Under the pieces are notes generated by a model that saw nothing but the letters and a program-made list of their open reading frames with translations, did not search any database and was not told the origin of the DNA. Position numbers and translations under genes: made by a program. Shown here in pieces: positions 8,328 through 17,256 of a stretch of 64,000 nucleotides of DNA. The DNA lies in assembly GCA_937912125.1 (NCBI GenBank), contig CALDOK010000390.1:1-64000 (forward strand), in the 5' to 3' direction. This stretch comes from an uncultured Pseudomonadota bacterium (GTDB taxonomy: Bacteria; Myxococcota_A; UBA796; JAFGLY01). The stretch's first letter is position 1, and every line of letters starts with the position of its first letter.

Positions 8328-9305
8328 ATGATCCGCATGCTCCCGCTCGCCTTCCTGCTCGTTGTCGGCTGCCAAGGTGATGACACCGGCAAGACCTCCG
8401 ACGACACCAGCGCCCCAGAGGAGGATCGGCCTGTCTTCGACCCCGATGATCCCGGGATCTACATGTTCCTCACCCTCGGCGGCATCGAGATGATGGGCCA
8501 GCCGATGGAGCTGGCGCTGGGTGGCTTCTACCCTGCGGCCCGCGAGGACTTCGAGGTGAACGAGGCCGATGAGACCCCCCTGGACACCTGCGAGGTGGTC
8601 TCGCAGGCCACGCCGGTCGGTGAGTGCGTCACTGACGAGGACTGCGCCCCCGAGCAGTCCTGCGTTCAGGACTACGATGACGAGGGCAACCCGGAGCCCG
8701 GCTCCGAGCACTGCGAGACCCCCCGCGACCTGATCGACGTGGGGTCGATGACCCTCGAGGGAGCGAACAGCGGCGCTTTGACCATGAGCTACAACATGGG
8801 CCAGAGCGGCGCCTATACCGTGGCCGGCACCGACGGCACGGTGAACGCGGGCACCCTGGCCTACGACGTCACCTACACCTTCAATGGCGATGGAGACAGC
8901 GCCCAGGGGCTCGGCGCCCTCACGGGCGAGCTGTACATGCCAGCCAAGCTCGCGCTCAGCTCTCCAGCCATGGGCGACGTGGGTATGGGCATGGAGGGGA
9001 TCACGGTCACCGCCGGCTCGGACCTGACCCTCACCTGGACCGGGAGCTCCGACGGGGTGCTGAAGGTGGATCTGGCCGGTGCCTCTTTCAGCGGTGAGTC
9101 CGGGGCCATCCACTGCGTCCTCGAGGACGACGGCGAGCACACTATCCCCGCCGACATGGTGGCCCAGGCCCAGCTCGGCGAGCTGGCGTTGCTCAACATG
9201 CTCACCCTCGAGCGGGCAACGCAGGGCTCGGCGCAGGCCGAGGGTCTCTCCATCGCGGCGGTGGACACCACCCAGACCCTGCTGCTCTTCGTGCTGGCCC
9301 AGTAG
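8328..9305 (+). CDS. secreted lipoprotein of unknown function
   Basis: The protein has 325 residues. The ATG has GAGGTG 5-10 bp upstream. The signal peptide ends in a lipobox LLVVGC (Cys15), followed by an Asp/Thr/Gly-rich linker (DDTGKTSDDTS), a style shared with other lipoproteins of this window. Residues ~80-130 contain six Cys in a pattern like C...C....C....C, probably disulphides (GECVTDEDCAPEQSC). The rest is beta-rich. The gene is isolated between hipA and the sigma-like operon. I recognise no enzymatic domain. Confidence 0.75.
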   Translation: MIRMLPLAFLLVVGCQGDDTGKTSDDTSAPEEDRPVFDPDDPGIYMFLTLGGIEMMGQPMELALGGFYPAAREDFEVNEADETPLDTCEVVSQATPVGECVTDEDCAPEQSCVQDYDDEGNPEPGSEHCETPRDLIDVGSMTLEGANSGALTMSYNMGQSGAYTVAGTDGTVNAGTLAYDVTYTFNGDGDSAQGLGALTGELYMPAKLALSSPAMGDVGMGMEGITVTAGSDLTLTWTGSSDGVLKVDLAGASFSGESGAIHCVLEDDGEHTIPADMVAQAQLGELALLNMLTLERATQGSAQAEGLSIAAVDTTQTLLLFVLAQ

Positions 9306-9519
9306 GGCCCCCGGCGCAGGGCCTCGGCCTGGAACCTCCGAGACGTCCGCGGTGGGCCTCTCCTCTGGCTCCGGTGCGTGCACCCGGTGACCGGCGACAT
9401 CGAGTTGACCTCACGCCGAGGTGACCGCTGCTCTTCGCTCTCCCTGTTGCACCATCCCGCCTGGAGCGCCCCCGCCCACCCGGCTACCTTCTCAGCCCTA
9501 CGCATCGCTGGGAGACAGG

Positions 9520-10374
9520 ATGAGCGAGGCACCGATCATCACGGCGGAGAATCTGGCGCCACTCCTCCGCGGAGGCTGGCACGGCCTGGAAGCCGCATGG
9601 AAGGCCCTCGAGCGATGTTCGACCTTGATCGAGCGGATCGTGGCGTCGCGGTACCACAAGTTCGGCCGGAACTGCCGAGTCCTCGAAGACCAGGGCGACC
9701 TGCTCACCTACACGGTCTGCGATCTGCTGGAGAAGGCTGAGAGGAAGAAGGGGCTGGCGCTGCCACCGGGCTGGGACCAGCCGGATCTCACCCCGTGGCT
9801 GGCGAGCGTTGTGTCTCGCCAGGCCGTCGATGTACTGCGACGCCTGGGTCGCCAGGAGCGGGAGCGGCTGACGCCCGAGGGCGACACTGACGCCGTGGGC
9901 GCTGCCTTGTTGGGTGGCGAGGCTGTTGGAGCGTCCACACCTGGCGCCAACCTCGACATCCAGCGTGCCCATGAAGCCATCCGGTCGCTGCTGGAGCGCG
10001 GCGATGTGCCCCCGGTACAGGCGCTGGCCTGGGTGCTGCTCTCTCAGCCGCGGCTGCTCACCCGGGAGTGGGTGGACCGGGCCAGCGGCCTGGTCCATCA
10101 AGGCCGCGTGGAGACGCAGCGGGGGGTGATGAGGGAGCCAGAGGAGACCTGGACGCTGTTGTGCGACTGGCTGCCCAGGCACGCCCTCGATCCTCGCAGC
10201 AGGGACTCTCGTCGAGAGCTGGCCTGGATTCTGCGCTCGGACGACAACGGCTCCCCCGAAGTCTGGCGCTCCGGGAGTCCGGATGAGGTCCGGAAGGCCA
10301 TGGACACGCTGCGCAAGTGGGAGAACCGCTTCCGACCCCTGGTCCGCGCGCAGCTCGGCGAGGGCACGCCATGA
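9520..10374 (+). CDS. sigma-factor-like protein
   Basis: The protein has 284 residues. The ATG at 9520 follows GGAGACAGG. The N-terminal 125 residues resemble sigma-70 region 2: a helical pair with DQGDLLTYTVCDLLEKAER, then WLASVVSRQAVDVLRRLGRQER (residues 93-114), the pattern of the core-binding and -10-recognition helices of ECF-like factors. The C-terminal 160 residues are helical (SLLERGDVPPVQALAWVLLSQP, then the 250-280 helix) but I cannot identify a clear region 4. It heads a four-gene run joined by ATGA overlaps, so it probably controls expression of, or receives signals from, the downstream Lon-like and kinase proteins. A divergent DNA-binding protein that only mimics region 2 is possible. 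Confidence 0.6.
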   Translation: MSEAPIITAENLAPLLRGGWHGLEAAWKALERCSTLIERIVASRYHKFGRNCRVLEDQGDLLTYTVCDLLEKAERKKGLALPPGWDQPDLTPWLASVVSRQAVDVLRRLGRQERERLTPEGDTDAVGAALLGGEAVGASTPGANLDIQRAHEAIRSLLERGDVPPVQALAWVLLSQPRLLTREWVDRASGLVHQGRVETQRGVMREPEETWTLLCDWLPRHALDPRSRDSRRELAWILRSDDNGSPEVWRSGSPDEVRKAMDTLRKWENRFRPLVRAQLGEGTP

Positions 10375-10946
10375 AGCTGCAGCTCCTGCCTCCCGGCGGG
10401 CCCTCTGAGCACCTGGGCCTGTCCCACACGCTCAAGCACTACCTTCGGCCCCAGGAGATGTGGGAGGACATCTGCGACGATGTCGAGCCCGCGCAGCGTC
10501 CCCGCGCTGTGGCCGACGAGCTGCCGGCCCTCTCTCCCCCCGCCTGGGAGCAGTGGAAGAACCCACCGGCGTCGCTCGCCGAGGCATGGGGACGGCTCGG
10601 TCCGGCCTACGAGCTCGGCTACGGCGCTGTGATCCTCTCGCTGGCCGAGGCGCTGCCTGAGCCGTCCCGGTACGTGGCCTGCGGCGCCAGTGGCACGCCT
10701 GGCGACCCCTGGGTCACGCGGGGCACCCGTCGTGTGTGTGACGCGGGCGCTGGCGTGGTGCTGATGGTCAACTGGGGCCGTGGTGGCTGGTTGCTCTACA
10801 GCGCCCTGCGCCCCATGGACTTCAAGCTGAGCCGTCACGAGTGTCCGCCCACGGATCAACGCAGCGTCAGCATCAGGCGAAAGCTCGCGGAGCTGGCGAC
10901 CCAGCGGCGCATCGCCGTCTGGCGCGCAGAGGAGCAGAAGCGATGA
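10371..10946 (+). CDS. unknown protein, second gene of sigma/Lon-like operon
   Basis: The protein has 191 residues. The ATG overlaps the upstream stop (ATGA). It has no signal peptide. Visible features are a central hydrophobic stretch YELGYGAVILSLAEALP, a beta-rich part (VCDAGAGVVLMVNWGRGGWLLYSAL) and a basic C-terminus. No family is recognised. Coupling to both neighbours by 4-bp overlaps makes stoichiometric production likely, so it may be a dedicated partner of the sigma-like protein. Confidence 0.7.
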   Translation: MKLQLLPPGGPSEHLGLSHTLKHYLRPQEMWEDICDDVEPAQRPRAVADELPALSPPAWEQWKNPPASLAEAWGRLGPAYELGYGAVILSLAEALPEPSRYVACGASGTPGDPWVTRGTRRVCDAGAGVVLMVNWGRGGWLLYSALRPMDFKLSRHECPPTDQRSVSIRRKLAELATQRRIAVWRAEEQKR

Positions 10947-11944
10947 GCACCAACACACCTGCCGACTATCGTGCCAGCCTGCGCGAGCAGCTCGCCGTGG
11001 CTGGTCCTGCGGCCCTGGACATGCTCAACGGCGCTGCGGTCCTCGATGTCTCTACATTGATGGCCGCCGCCCAGGCTGCGGGCCTGCTCGACCACGTCAC
11101 GGTCGGCGAGCCAGCCCTCCGCACGCTGCGTCGCCAGCTCGTCGAGGCCATGCGCCGATCATCGCTGGTGGAGGCCGCGCTGGAGCAGCTCGATCTGTCC
11201 TCTACGGCCTACGCCATGGAGGGGCTGGAGCTCGACGACCAGCAGGAGATTTTGCACCAGCTCGTCGGCCTGGCGGGGCTGGCGCAGGTCCTGCCCGAGG
11301 CCCTGGCCGATCGTCTCGAGGCGCCGCTGATCCTCGCCGAGGGCACGGCGTTGGCCAATCCCGAGCTGGTGGCTCCGCTGGCATCCATGGCCGGCTGGAT
11401 CGCGGATCAGCTCGACCTGGACGATGACCACAGGGTCAACCTGCTGCTGTCGGCCATCGAGGAGTCGGCCCTGGCGGATGAGGTGGTGCTCGACGAACCC
11501 GCGCTGGCCAGGGGCATGGCCGCGGCTGGCGCCAGCTTCCGCAGGACGCGGCTGTCGGCGTGGATCGACACCTTCACGCAGATCGGCCCATGGATCGCGG
11601 ACCGACTCCGACAGGACGAGCCGCTGGTGGCCCACTGTGCGGATGACCAGCCACGCTCCGAGGCCAACCCCGTCCGCGTGCGCATCGCCTCGATGGACGA
11701 CGAGGAGCTGTACCTGACCTCCCACAGTGGTCGCCTCTTCCTCGAGTGGGATGGACCCTCCGAGCGCGCACCCGAGCGCGTCACCCTCGAGCCCTCAGGT
11801 GGTGATCTGCAGGCCGAGGAACAGCTGTTCGAAGAGGGCACTCGCCTGTGGTCCCTCGGCTGGCCGCCCTCCGACGTTCATGTGCGTTGCTTGGTCCTGC
11901 ATCGCGGGGACGAGCGGTGCGAGGTGAGCCTTGCCGCGCAGTAG
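10943..11944 (+). CDS. unknown helical protein, third gene of sigma/Lon-like operon
   Basis: The protein has 333 residues and starts in an ATGA overlap. It is very rich in Ala/Leu/Asp/Glu and predicted mainly helical up to ~residue 230, with repeated segments such as LVEAMRRSSLVEAALEQLDL and LASMAGWIADQLDLDD. The last 90 residues look like a beta-sandwich (VRVRIASMDDEELYLTSHSG, VTLEPSGGDL). No membrane segment is seen. The helical-then-beta architecture could be a scaffold or sensor; no function is assigned. Confidence 0.7.
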   Translation: MSTNTPADYRASLREQLAVAGPAALDMLNGAAVLDVSTLMAAAQAAGLLDHVTVGEPALRTLRRQLVEAMRRSSLVEAALEQLDLSSTAYAMEGLELDDQQEILHQLVGLAGLAQVLPEALADRLEAPLILAEGTALANPELVAPLASMAGWIADQLDLDDDHRVNLLLSAIEESALADEVVLDEPALARGMAAAGASFRRTRLSAWIDTFTQIGPWIADRLRQDEPLVAHCADDQPRSEANPVRVRIASMDDEELYLTSHSGRLFLEWDGPSERAPERVTLEPSGGDLQAEEQLFEEGTRLWSLGWPPSDVHVRCLVLHRGDERCEVSLAAQ

Positions 11945-13610
11945 GCCGCCGCAGCAGCTGGCGCCTTGGTGCCCTGGAGCCTGGCGGGCCTTTCTGCAGC
12001 GTCAACAGGGCAGTGAGGGGCGGCTCGAACGCCGCACGGCTCGGCGTCAGCTGTCGACCCATCCCCTGCTCGACCTCACCCCGAGGTTGGGTGAGGCGTG
12101 GTTTCCTGCGGTGGTCGATGACATCCCCGGGGTGCCAGGCATGCTGCTGCTGGTTCGGACCGGAACGCTGGCTGGCGACGATCCCCGCAGGGCCCTCGAT
12201 CTCCACAGGGATCTCACGGGCGCGGTCCACGGGTGGGTGGCTGGGCTCATCGGGGTAGGGAATCCCAGGGTGCTGGAGTTGCCGTCACTCCACGTGACCG
12301 CGCCGCCTCCGGGGATCACGGTGTGTGGGGCCTCGGGTCAGCTCGCGGGTTTGGTGGCGCTGCTCTCCCACGTCCTGGGTGTGCCACCTCGCTCGCCTGT
12401 GCTCTGCTCCGGCGCGCTCGGGGAGCCTGGATGGACACGGCCGGTGGACCGCTTGGATGACAAGCGGGCGGTCCTGGCGCTCGAGGCGCCGGGGGTGGAT
12501 GCCACGTTGGTCGGGAACAGGGCCGAAGCCGAGTCGCTGCTCGCGCGTTGGTTCGGCGATGGATGGCGCGGGGATCTGGAGGAGGTGCTGCAGCTCTCTC
12601 CCCAAGCCCTGGCCCGAGAGGCCCTCTTGGGGCATCGCGGCGATCGAGCCCTGGCCGAGGCCAAGGCCAGGGAGGCCATACGCTTGGGCCGTGGACATAC
12701 CCGGGCCATCGGTGAGTGGGTGGTGGGCGCATGTCTGATGCACGCCGGTCAGTCCGGCGAGGGACTGGAGCGCATGGAGCGTGCGGCCACCTCGCTGGCA
12801 GGACCCCCTGCTCCAGGCGACGCCCCCCTCGAGGCCCTCCAGCTGGAGGAGCTCTTCGCCTTCCAGGGGATCGCCCTGCTGGACCGCCTCGAGCTGCGTC
12901 GGGCACGGGCGGTGCTCGAGGAAGGCCTGGCCCGCATGGACGTCTTGCCTGGGCCCCTGGACCAGCGCGCTGCGGCCGTGGCCCTTCAGCTGGCGGGCTC
13001 TCTGCACCGGGTGCTGCTGGCGGACGGGGAAGCCGAGGCCGCCGAGCGCCTCTTGCTCGACTGGTGTCTGGGCAAGGCCCTGCTGCCCCATGAGGAGGCC
13101 CGCAGCCGCGCCGACCTGGCGGAGCTGTGTCGTCGCTCGGGACGGATGGATGAAGCTCGTGAGCAGCTCGCGCTCGCCCGCGCACGGCTGCGCAACACGC
13201 CTTCCTCCCAGCGGGCGTTCACGGGCAGGTTCCAGCGCTTGTTCCGGGCGCGTGCGGGCCTGGAGCGGCCTCACTGGCCGGTGGAGCCGCCTCGCTGGCG
13301 GGCCTGGCCCCAGCCCGGCGAAGTGCTCGAGACCCTGCTGGCTGGCCCGGGAGATGCGCTGGATGCCTGGCTCGCCGAGCACTTGGTGAGCATGGACCTG
13401 GACCCTGCGAGCAGCATCGTCTACCTGCAGCTCAGTCTGGGGGCGGTCGCTCGCTACGCTGCGCGTACCGGGGTGTTGGTGAGCAGCGCCGCGCCGCTGG
13501 TGGCCGCGCTCCGGGGGCTGCTACCAGAGCTGGACCCTGGTGTGGGCGGTGCCCTCGATGCGTTGCTGGCGGGAGAACCGGATGAGTGGGTGCGGCGCTG
13601 TCCGTACTGA
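11931..13610 (+). CDS. Lon-like (S16) protease domain with TPR-like region
   Basis: The protein has 559 residues. The start is TTG 11931, 14 bp inside the upstream gene and preceded by GAGGTGAG. Residues ~55-200 resemble the Lon proteolytic domain: VCGASGQLAGLVALLSHVLG corresponds to the GPSAG catalytic-serine loop (Ser135), followed by RPVDRLDDKRAVL with Lys178. The Ser-to-Lys distance of 43 residues equals that of E. coli Lon (Ser679/Lys722). There is no AAA+ module. Residues ~215-430 are Ala/Leu-rich helical repeats like TPRs (ALAEAKAREAIRLGRGHT, RSGRMDEAREQLALARARL). It is likely a regulated, ATP-independent protease or pseudo-protease acting in the same pathway as the sigma-like factor and the kinase. 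The catalytic call rests on motif spacing alone. Confidence 0.6.
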   Translation: MPRSRPPQQLAPWCPGAWRAFLQRQQGSEGRLERRTARRQLSTHPLLDLTPRLGEAWFPAVVDDIPGVPGMLLLVRTGTLAGDDPRRALDLHRDLTGAVHGWVAGLIGVGNPRVLELPSLHVTAPPPGITVCGASGQLAGLVALLSHVLGVPPRSPVLCSGALGEPGWTRPVDRLDDKRAVLALEAPGVDATLVGNRAEAESLLARWFGDGWRGDLEEVLQLSPQALAREALLGHRGDRALAEAKAREAIRLGRGHTRAIGEWVVGACLMHAGQSGEGLERMERAATSLAGPPAPGDAPLEALQLEELFAFQGIALLDRLELRRARAVLEEGLARMDVLPGPLDQRAAAVALQLAGSLHRVLLADGEAEAAERLLLDWCLGKALLPHEEARSRADLAELCRRSGRMDEAREQLALARARLRNTPSSQRAFTGRFQRLFRARAGLERPHWPVEPPRWRAWPQPGEVLETLLAGPGDALDAWLAEHLVSMDLDPASSIVYLQLSLGAVARYAARTGVLVSSAAPLVAALRGLLPELDPGVGGALDALLAGEPDEWVRRCPY

Positions 13611-13706
13611 TCTCGAGCCGAGTTCCGGTCGGGCCGGCCCATCTGGCCGCCCCTTCCCAGAGGCCCCTCATGGTAGACTTCCCCGTCGATGACGAGGGGC
13701 GTCACC

Positions 13707-15986
13707 ATGCACTCAGACTGGACCGGTTCTTCCTCCTCTGATGTGGTGTTGCGCTGCTACGCGCCACCGTTGCTGTCTGAGCCCTACCGGCATGTGGTCT
13801 CCGGATGGGGAGGGGCGCGGGACAAGCTCTCGCGGCGGCTCGGCTTCCTCGAGACGCTGCTGCGCTACCTGGTGGCCGTCTACAGTGCCGAGCTGGATGA
13901 GCCCGGTGTAGGTCCCTATCGGATCTTGCTCGAGCGGCTCGACAAGCCTTCGTTGGGCATGTGGTGGAACGCGGCCGAGAGCTTGGCGCGGTCGGTGGCC
14001 GCGAGGGGTGACGCGGTCGCTCCGGAGCTGGCGGGCATCCTCGTGGACACCTTCGGCGGCTCCAAGGCCAGCCCCACACCTGTGGCCCGCAAGCTCCGGC
14101 AGCTCATCGAAGTTCGCAACATGTCCGCTCACCTGGACGGGGCCACCATGCCCTCCGAGGACGAGGCCGCGGTGCTCCTCACCGAGATCCGTGACCCCTT
14201 GCGCGCGGTGCTCCACGGCCTGTCTCCGCTGCGCGGCTATCCGCTGTTGGCTGTCGAGGATCTCCGCGCTCCAGCGTGGGTCAAGGTGCTCCGCTTCACG
14301 CCGGCTGGGATCGACTGCTTCGAGGTCGGGGCCATCCAGCCGCTGCTGGACAAGCGGCAGGTGTTTCTGGTCTCCAAGGACGGCGATGCGCTCTGTCTTG
14401 ACCCGTGGTTGCGGCTCGAGGAGCGCGCCGGGAGCTGTCGCGCGGTGCTGCGCAACCCACGGCACAAGGACGATCTGAAGGTGCTGCAGGAGAAGCTCCC
14501 ACGCCGTGGGGCCGTGCTGCGAGGGGTCTTCTCCCCCACCACCAGCGAGCGCCTACGGGGAGCCTCCACAGGCGGTGGCAAGCCCTCCATCCCAGGCTAC
14601 GAGCTGGACGGCCTGCTCGGCAGGGGCGGCGCCGGGAGCGTCTGGATGGCCCGGTCTGAGCAACACACCAGCACCGAGCGGGTGGCCATCAAGGTGCTGC
14701 ACCGCGCCAACATCGCCGACGCCCAGGCCCGCGAGCGCCTGAAGCGAGAATACGGCTTCCTGGCCGGTCGTCCTCACCCTGCGGTGGTCGGGGCCCGCGA
14801 CTTTGGTGAGAGCCCCAGCGACGGGCCCTTCCTGGTGATGGAGTACGTGCAGGGGATGGACCTGGAGTCGAGGCTGCGCGTCTCGCCCTTCGACGCCGAC
14901 GAGGCTGCCCGCATCGTGATGGAGGTGCTCGACGCTCTGGCTGGCACCCACGCTCAGGGTCAGGTCCACCGCGACCTCAAGCCGGCCAACCTGATCATCG
15001 ATCCTCGCGGTCACGTGAGACTCATCGACTTCGGGATCGCGGCCGCGTCGGATGCGACGCGGCTCACGCGGACCCTCCAGGCCGTGGGGACCCGTGACTA
15101 CATGGCTCCCGAGCAGCTGGCCGGAGGGTCCGCGGACGCCCGCACGGACATCTACGCCCTCGGCCGCACGCTCGAAGACCTGGTGCAGGGGCTGGGTGAT
15201 CCCCAAGAGCGGCCTGGCTTGCCGCCAGGGTTGGTGGCCGTGGTGCGCCGCGCCACCCAGGAGCAGCCCGCTGATCGATTCCAGACCTCTCTGGAGATGA
15301 AGGCGGCCTTGCAGGAGCGGCATCGAGCGCGCTGGGGTGGCGCCCCCGTGATGGAGCAGGATCGGCTGAACGACAGCTTCGGAGTGATGCAGGCCAGGGA
15401 CTCCCTCGGCGATCAGGCCTGGCTCTTCGCGGGCCGTCGCCTGGCCACAGGGGAGCCCGTCGGGCTGCTGCTGGCCGCGGGGAGCTCTGCAGCGATGCTC
15501 TATGCCGGCCATGCCGAGGCCACGAAGGAGCGACGCCACGAGCTGGAGTACGTCGGCTTGTTCCAGACAGCCCTGGCGGGTGGAAACCGGTACCCTTTCC
15601 TGGTGTTCGAGGGGCTGTCGGAGCTCGACGAGCGCGTGGAGGCCTTGCTCGGTGAGGGGCGCTTCTTCATGCTCACTGGGCGGGCGCGCCGGGGCCTGCC
15701 GAAGCCTGTGGCCTCGGCTCCGATGCCACCCCCGCAGGCGGAGCCCGAGGCCAGCGATGGGCCGGTCGTCGAGGAGGCCCCCGTCGCTGAAGTCGCGAAG
15801 GACAGCAAGAAGAGCGGCTCGCCGTCGACCGCGGCGGTCCTGGGAGTGCTCGCGGGCGGCGCGGTCGCGGGCCTGGCGGGTGCGATCGGCGGGGCGGTCA
15901 TTGGCGCCCAGATCGCCAAGAGCCGCAAGAATGCCACCAAGGCGCGTGCGGAGAAGAAACCGCCCTCGAGTGGGGGCAAGCGCTGA
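13707..15986 (+). CDS. Ser/Thr protein kinase with HEPN-like N-terminal domain
   Basis: The protein has 759 residues. ATG 13707 is preferred over the in-frame ATG 13689 because GAGGGG lies 7 bp before it. Residues ~1-160 are helical and contain IEVRNMSAH (Arg137-His142), the R-x4-H motif of HEPN-type domains. Residues 160-285 are a beta-rich part. Residues ~300-560 are a Hanks-type kinase: GRGGAGSV glycine loop, VAIK (Lys329), HRDLKPAN (Asp423), DFG (Asp441) and MAPEQL, all intact. The C-terminus has a Pro-rich linker and a glycine-zipper hydrophobic stretch (VLGVLAGGAVAGLAGAIGGAV) that may insert in membrane, then a Lys/Arg tail. It follows the Lon-like gene by about 100 bp on the same strand. 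Confidence 0.88.
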   Translation: MHSDWTGSSSSDVVLRCYAPPLLSEPYRHVVSGWGGARDKLSRRLGFLETLLRYLVAVYSAELDEPGVGPYRILLERLDKPSLGMWWNAAESLARSVAARGDAVAPELAGILVDTFGGSKASPTPVARKLRQLIEVRNMSAHLDGATMPSEDEAAVLLTEIRDPLRAVLHGLSPLRGYPLLAVEDLRAPAWVKVLRFTPAGIDCFEVGAIQPLLDKRQVFLVSKDGDALCLDPWLRLEERAGSCRAVLRNPRHKDDLKVLQEKLPRRGAVLRGVFSPTTSERLRGASTGGGKPSIPGYELDGLLGRGGAGSVWMARSEQHTSTERVAIKVLHRANIADAQARERLKREYGFLAGRPHPAVVGARDFGESPSDGPFLVMEYVQGMDLESRLRVSPFDADEAARIVMEVLDALAGTHAQGQVHRDLKPANLIIDPRGHVRLIDFGIAAASDATRLTRTLQAVGTRDYMAPEQLAGGSADARTDIYALGRTLEDLVQGLGDPQERPGLPPGLVAVVRRATQEQPADRFQTSLEMKAALQERHRARWGGAPVMEQDRLNDSFGVMQARDSLGDQAWLFAGRRLATGEPVGLLLAAGSSAAMLYAGHAEATKERRHELEYVGLFQTALAGGNRYPFLVFEGLSELDERVEALLGEGRFFMLTGRARRGLPKPVASAPMPPPQAEPEASDGPVVEEAPVAEVAKDSKKSGSPSTAAVLGVLAGGAVAGLAGAIGGAVIGAQIAKSRKNATKARAEKKPPSSGGKR

Positions 15987-16014
15987 CGTCCGCGGCCGCC
16001 CCCGGGGCTGCCTG

Positions 16015-17256
16015 CTACCTCCCCAGCAGTGAAGGCCAGGACGCGCTGATCATCAACGGCGTCCACGCTTCTACATCGAGCTCGATCTCCAGGTCCTTCG
16101 CCAGCGCTATCAGGTGGCGGTCGTGGACCCGCATGGCCTCCTGGGGGTCGCTGATCGGTGTGGCCAGGACCAGCTCTTGGTGGCTGTCTTCGCCCTGCTG
16201 TGTGCGACTGGTGCTGAACACGCCGGCGTGGACCAGGAGCCTGAGCAGTCCCCGGACCTTGGTCTTCGAGAGCGTGCCTGCGGAGATCTCTGGGGCGAAG
16301 CTGGCGAGGAGGGTGTCGCAGACCTCCCTGTGTGGAGCCGGGTAGCTCAGGCGCGAGGCCAGCTCGACCATGCGGGCGATGGTGACCCGTTGGTCAGGGG
16401 GCCCGAGGTGGACCATGTGGTGCTTGCGGAGTGCGGCCAGCAGCTGGTTGACCGGGGGCGAGGAGCGCTGCGTTGAGGCCTCCGGCGGGCTGATGGGCTG
16501 GCCCGGCCGGTCGTCAGCGGGGGGGAGGGGATCGCCGGTCAGCTCGTTGTCGTCGGTGTCGGTGACGATCCACTCGCCGGTCGCGGTGCGCACGATGCCG
16601 ATGATGCCGTCGCGCTCCGCCCTGGCCAGGTACTTGGAGAACTTCGAGAACCCGTAGTTGCCCTCGTCGAACGAGGAGTCCATCTGCTTCATGCGGTTCT
16701 TGATGGTGGAGAGGCGCGGCTCACGGCCCTCCTCCAGGGTGGCGCGCAGCGCGGCCTCGAGCAGGGGGTAGGACCCCTTGGTGGCCACCTTGTCGGTCGC
16801 GTTCGTGCCAGCCAGCGCGGAGAAGTACAGCAGCTCGTCGCAGTAGTCCTTCACGAAGGAGCTGGTGCCGTTCTGGGGCCCGACGACGATGACGTACTTG
16901 CCCAGCTCGCGGACCTTGGAGAAGAGCGGCGTGTAGTCGCTGTCGCCCGAGACCACCACCAGGGTGTCGATGTGGGGCCGGTTCATGGTGGCCTCGAGGG
17001 CGTCCACCACCAGGGCGATGTCGGAGGAGTTCTTGCCCTTGCTTCCGTGGGAGGGGAGCTCGATCAGGGAGACCGAGGCCTCGGCCAGCGCCCGCTTGTG
17101 TGCGGCGAAGCGTCCCCAGTCGCCGTAGGCCCTGCGGATGAGCAGGCGCCCCCGCTCCTTGAGGCGGGCCATCAGGATCTTCAGGTCGAAGGCCGGCGCC
17201 TTGGCGCAGTTTTCGAAGTCGATGAAGACCGCGAGGTTGCGGGTGTCTCTCTCCAT
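16015..17256 (-). CDS. NYN-domain RNase-like protein with OST-HTH/LOTUS domain
   Basis: The protein has 413 residues. ATG 17256 follows GGAGAGG. Residues 5-150 are a NYN (PIN-like, LabA/DUF88) domain: VFIDFEN with the first acidic pair, NSSDIALVVDALEA, then VVVSGDSDYTPLF, so the acidic metal-binding residues are present. Residues ~175-245 match an OST-HTH/LOTUS fold (YPLLEAALRATL, LSTIKNRMKQMDSSF, GFSKFSKYL). A second winged-helix-like segment may lie at 290-360. Such proteins are thought to be metal-dependent RNases with RNA-binding LOTUS domains. The gene converges on the kinase gene with a 28-bp gap and is divergent from the macroglobulin gene. Confidence 0.85.
   Translation of the reverse strand: MERDTRNLAVFIDFENCAKAPAFDLKILMARLKERGRLLIRRAYGDWGRFAAHKRALAEASVSLIELPSHGSKGKNSSDIALVVDALEATMNRPHIDTLVVVSGDSDYTPLFSKVRELGKYVIVVGPQNGTSSFVKDYCDELLYFSALAGTNATDKVATKGSYPLLEAALRATLEEGREPRLSTIKNRMKQMDSSFDEGNYGFSKFSKYLARAERDGIIGIVRTATGEWIVTDTDDNELTGDPLPPADDRPGQPISPPEASTQRSSPPVNQLLAALRKHHMVHLGPPDQRVTIARMVELASRLSYPAPHREVCDTLLASFAPEISAGTLSKTKVRGLLRLLVHAGVFSTSRTQQGEDSHQELVLATPISDPQEAMRVHDRHLIALAKDLEIELDVEAWTPLMISASWPSLLGR

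Noticed and set aside
15987-16014. GC-rich dyad (GCCCC/GGGGC) between the convergent kinase and NYN genes as a shared terminator.
   Set aside because: The possible loop is only one or two bases and there is no T-run, so it is too weak to call.
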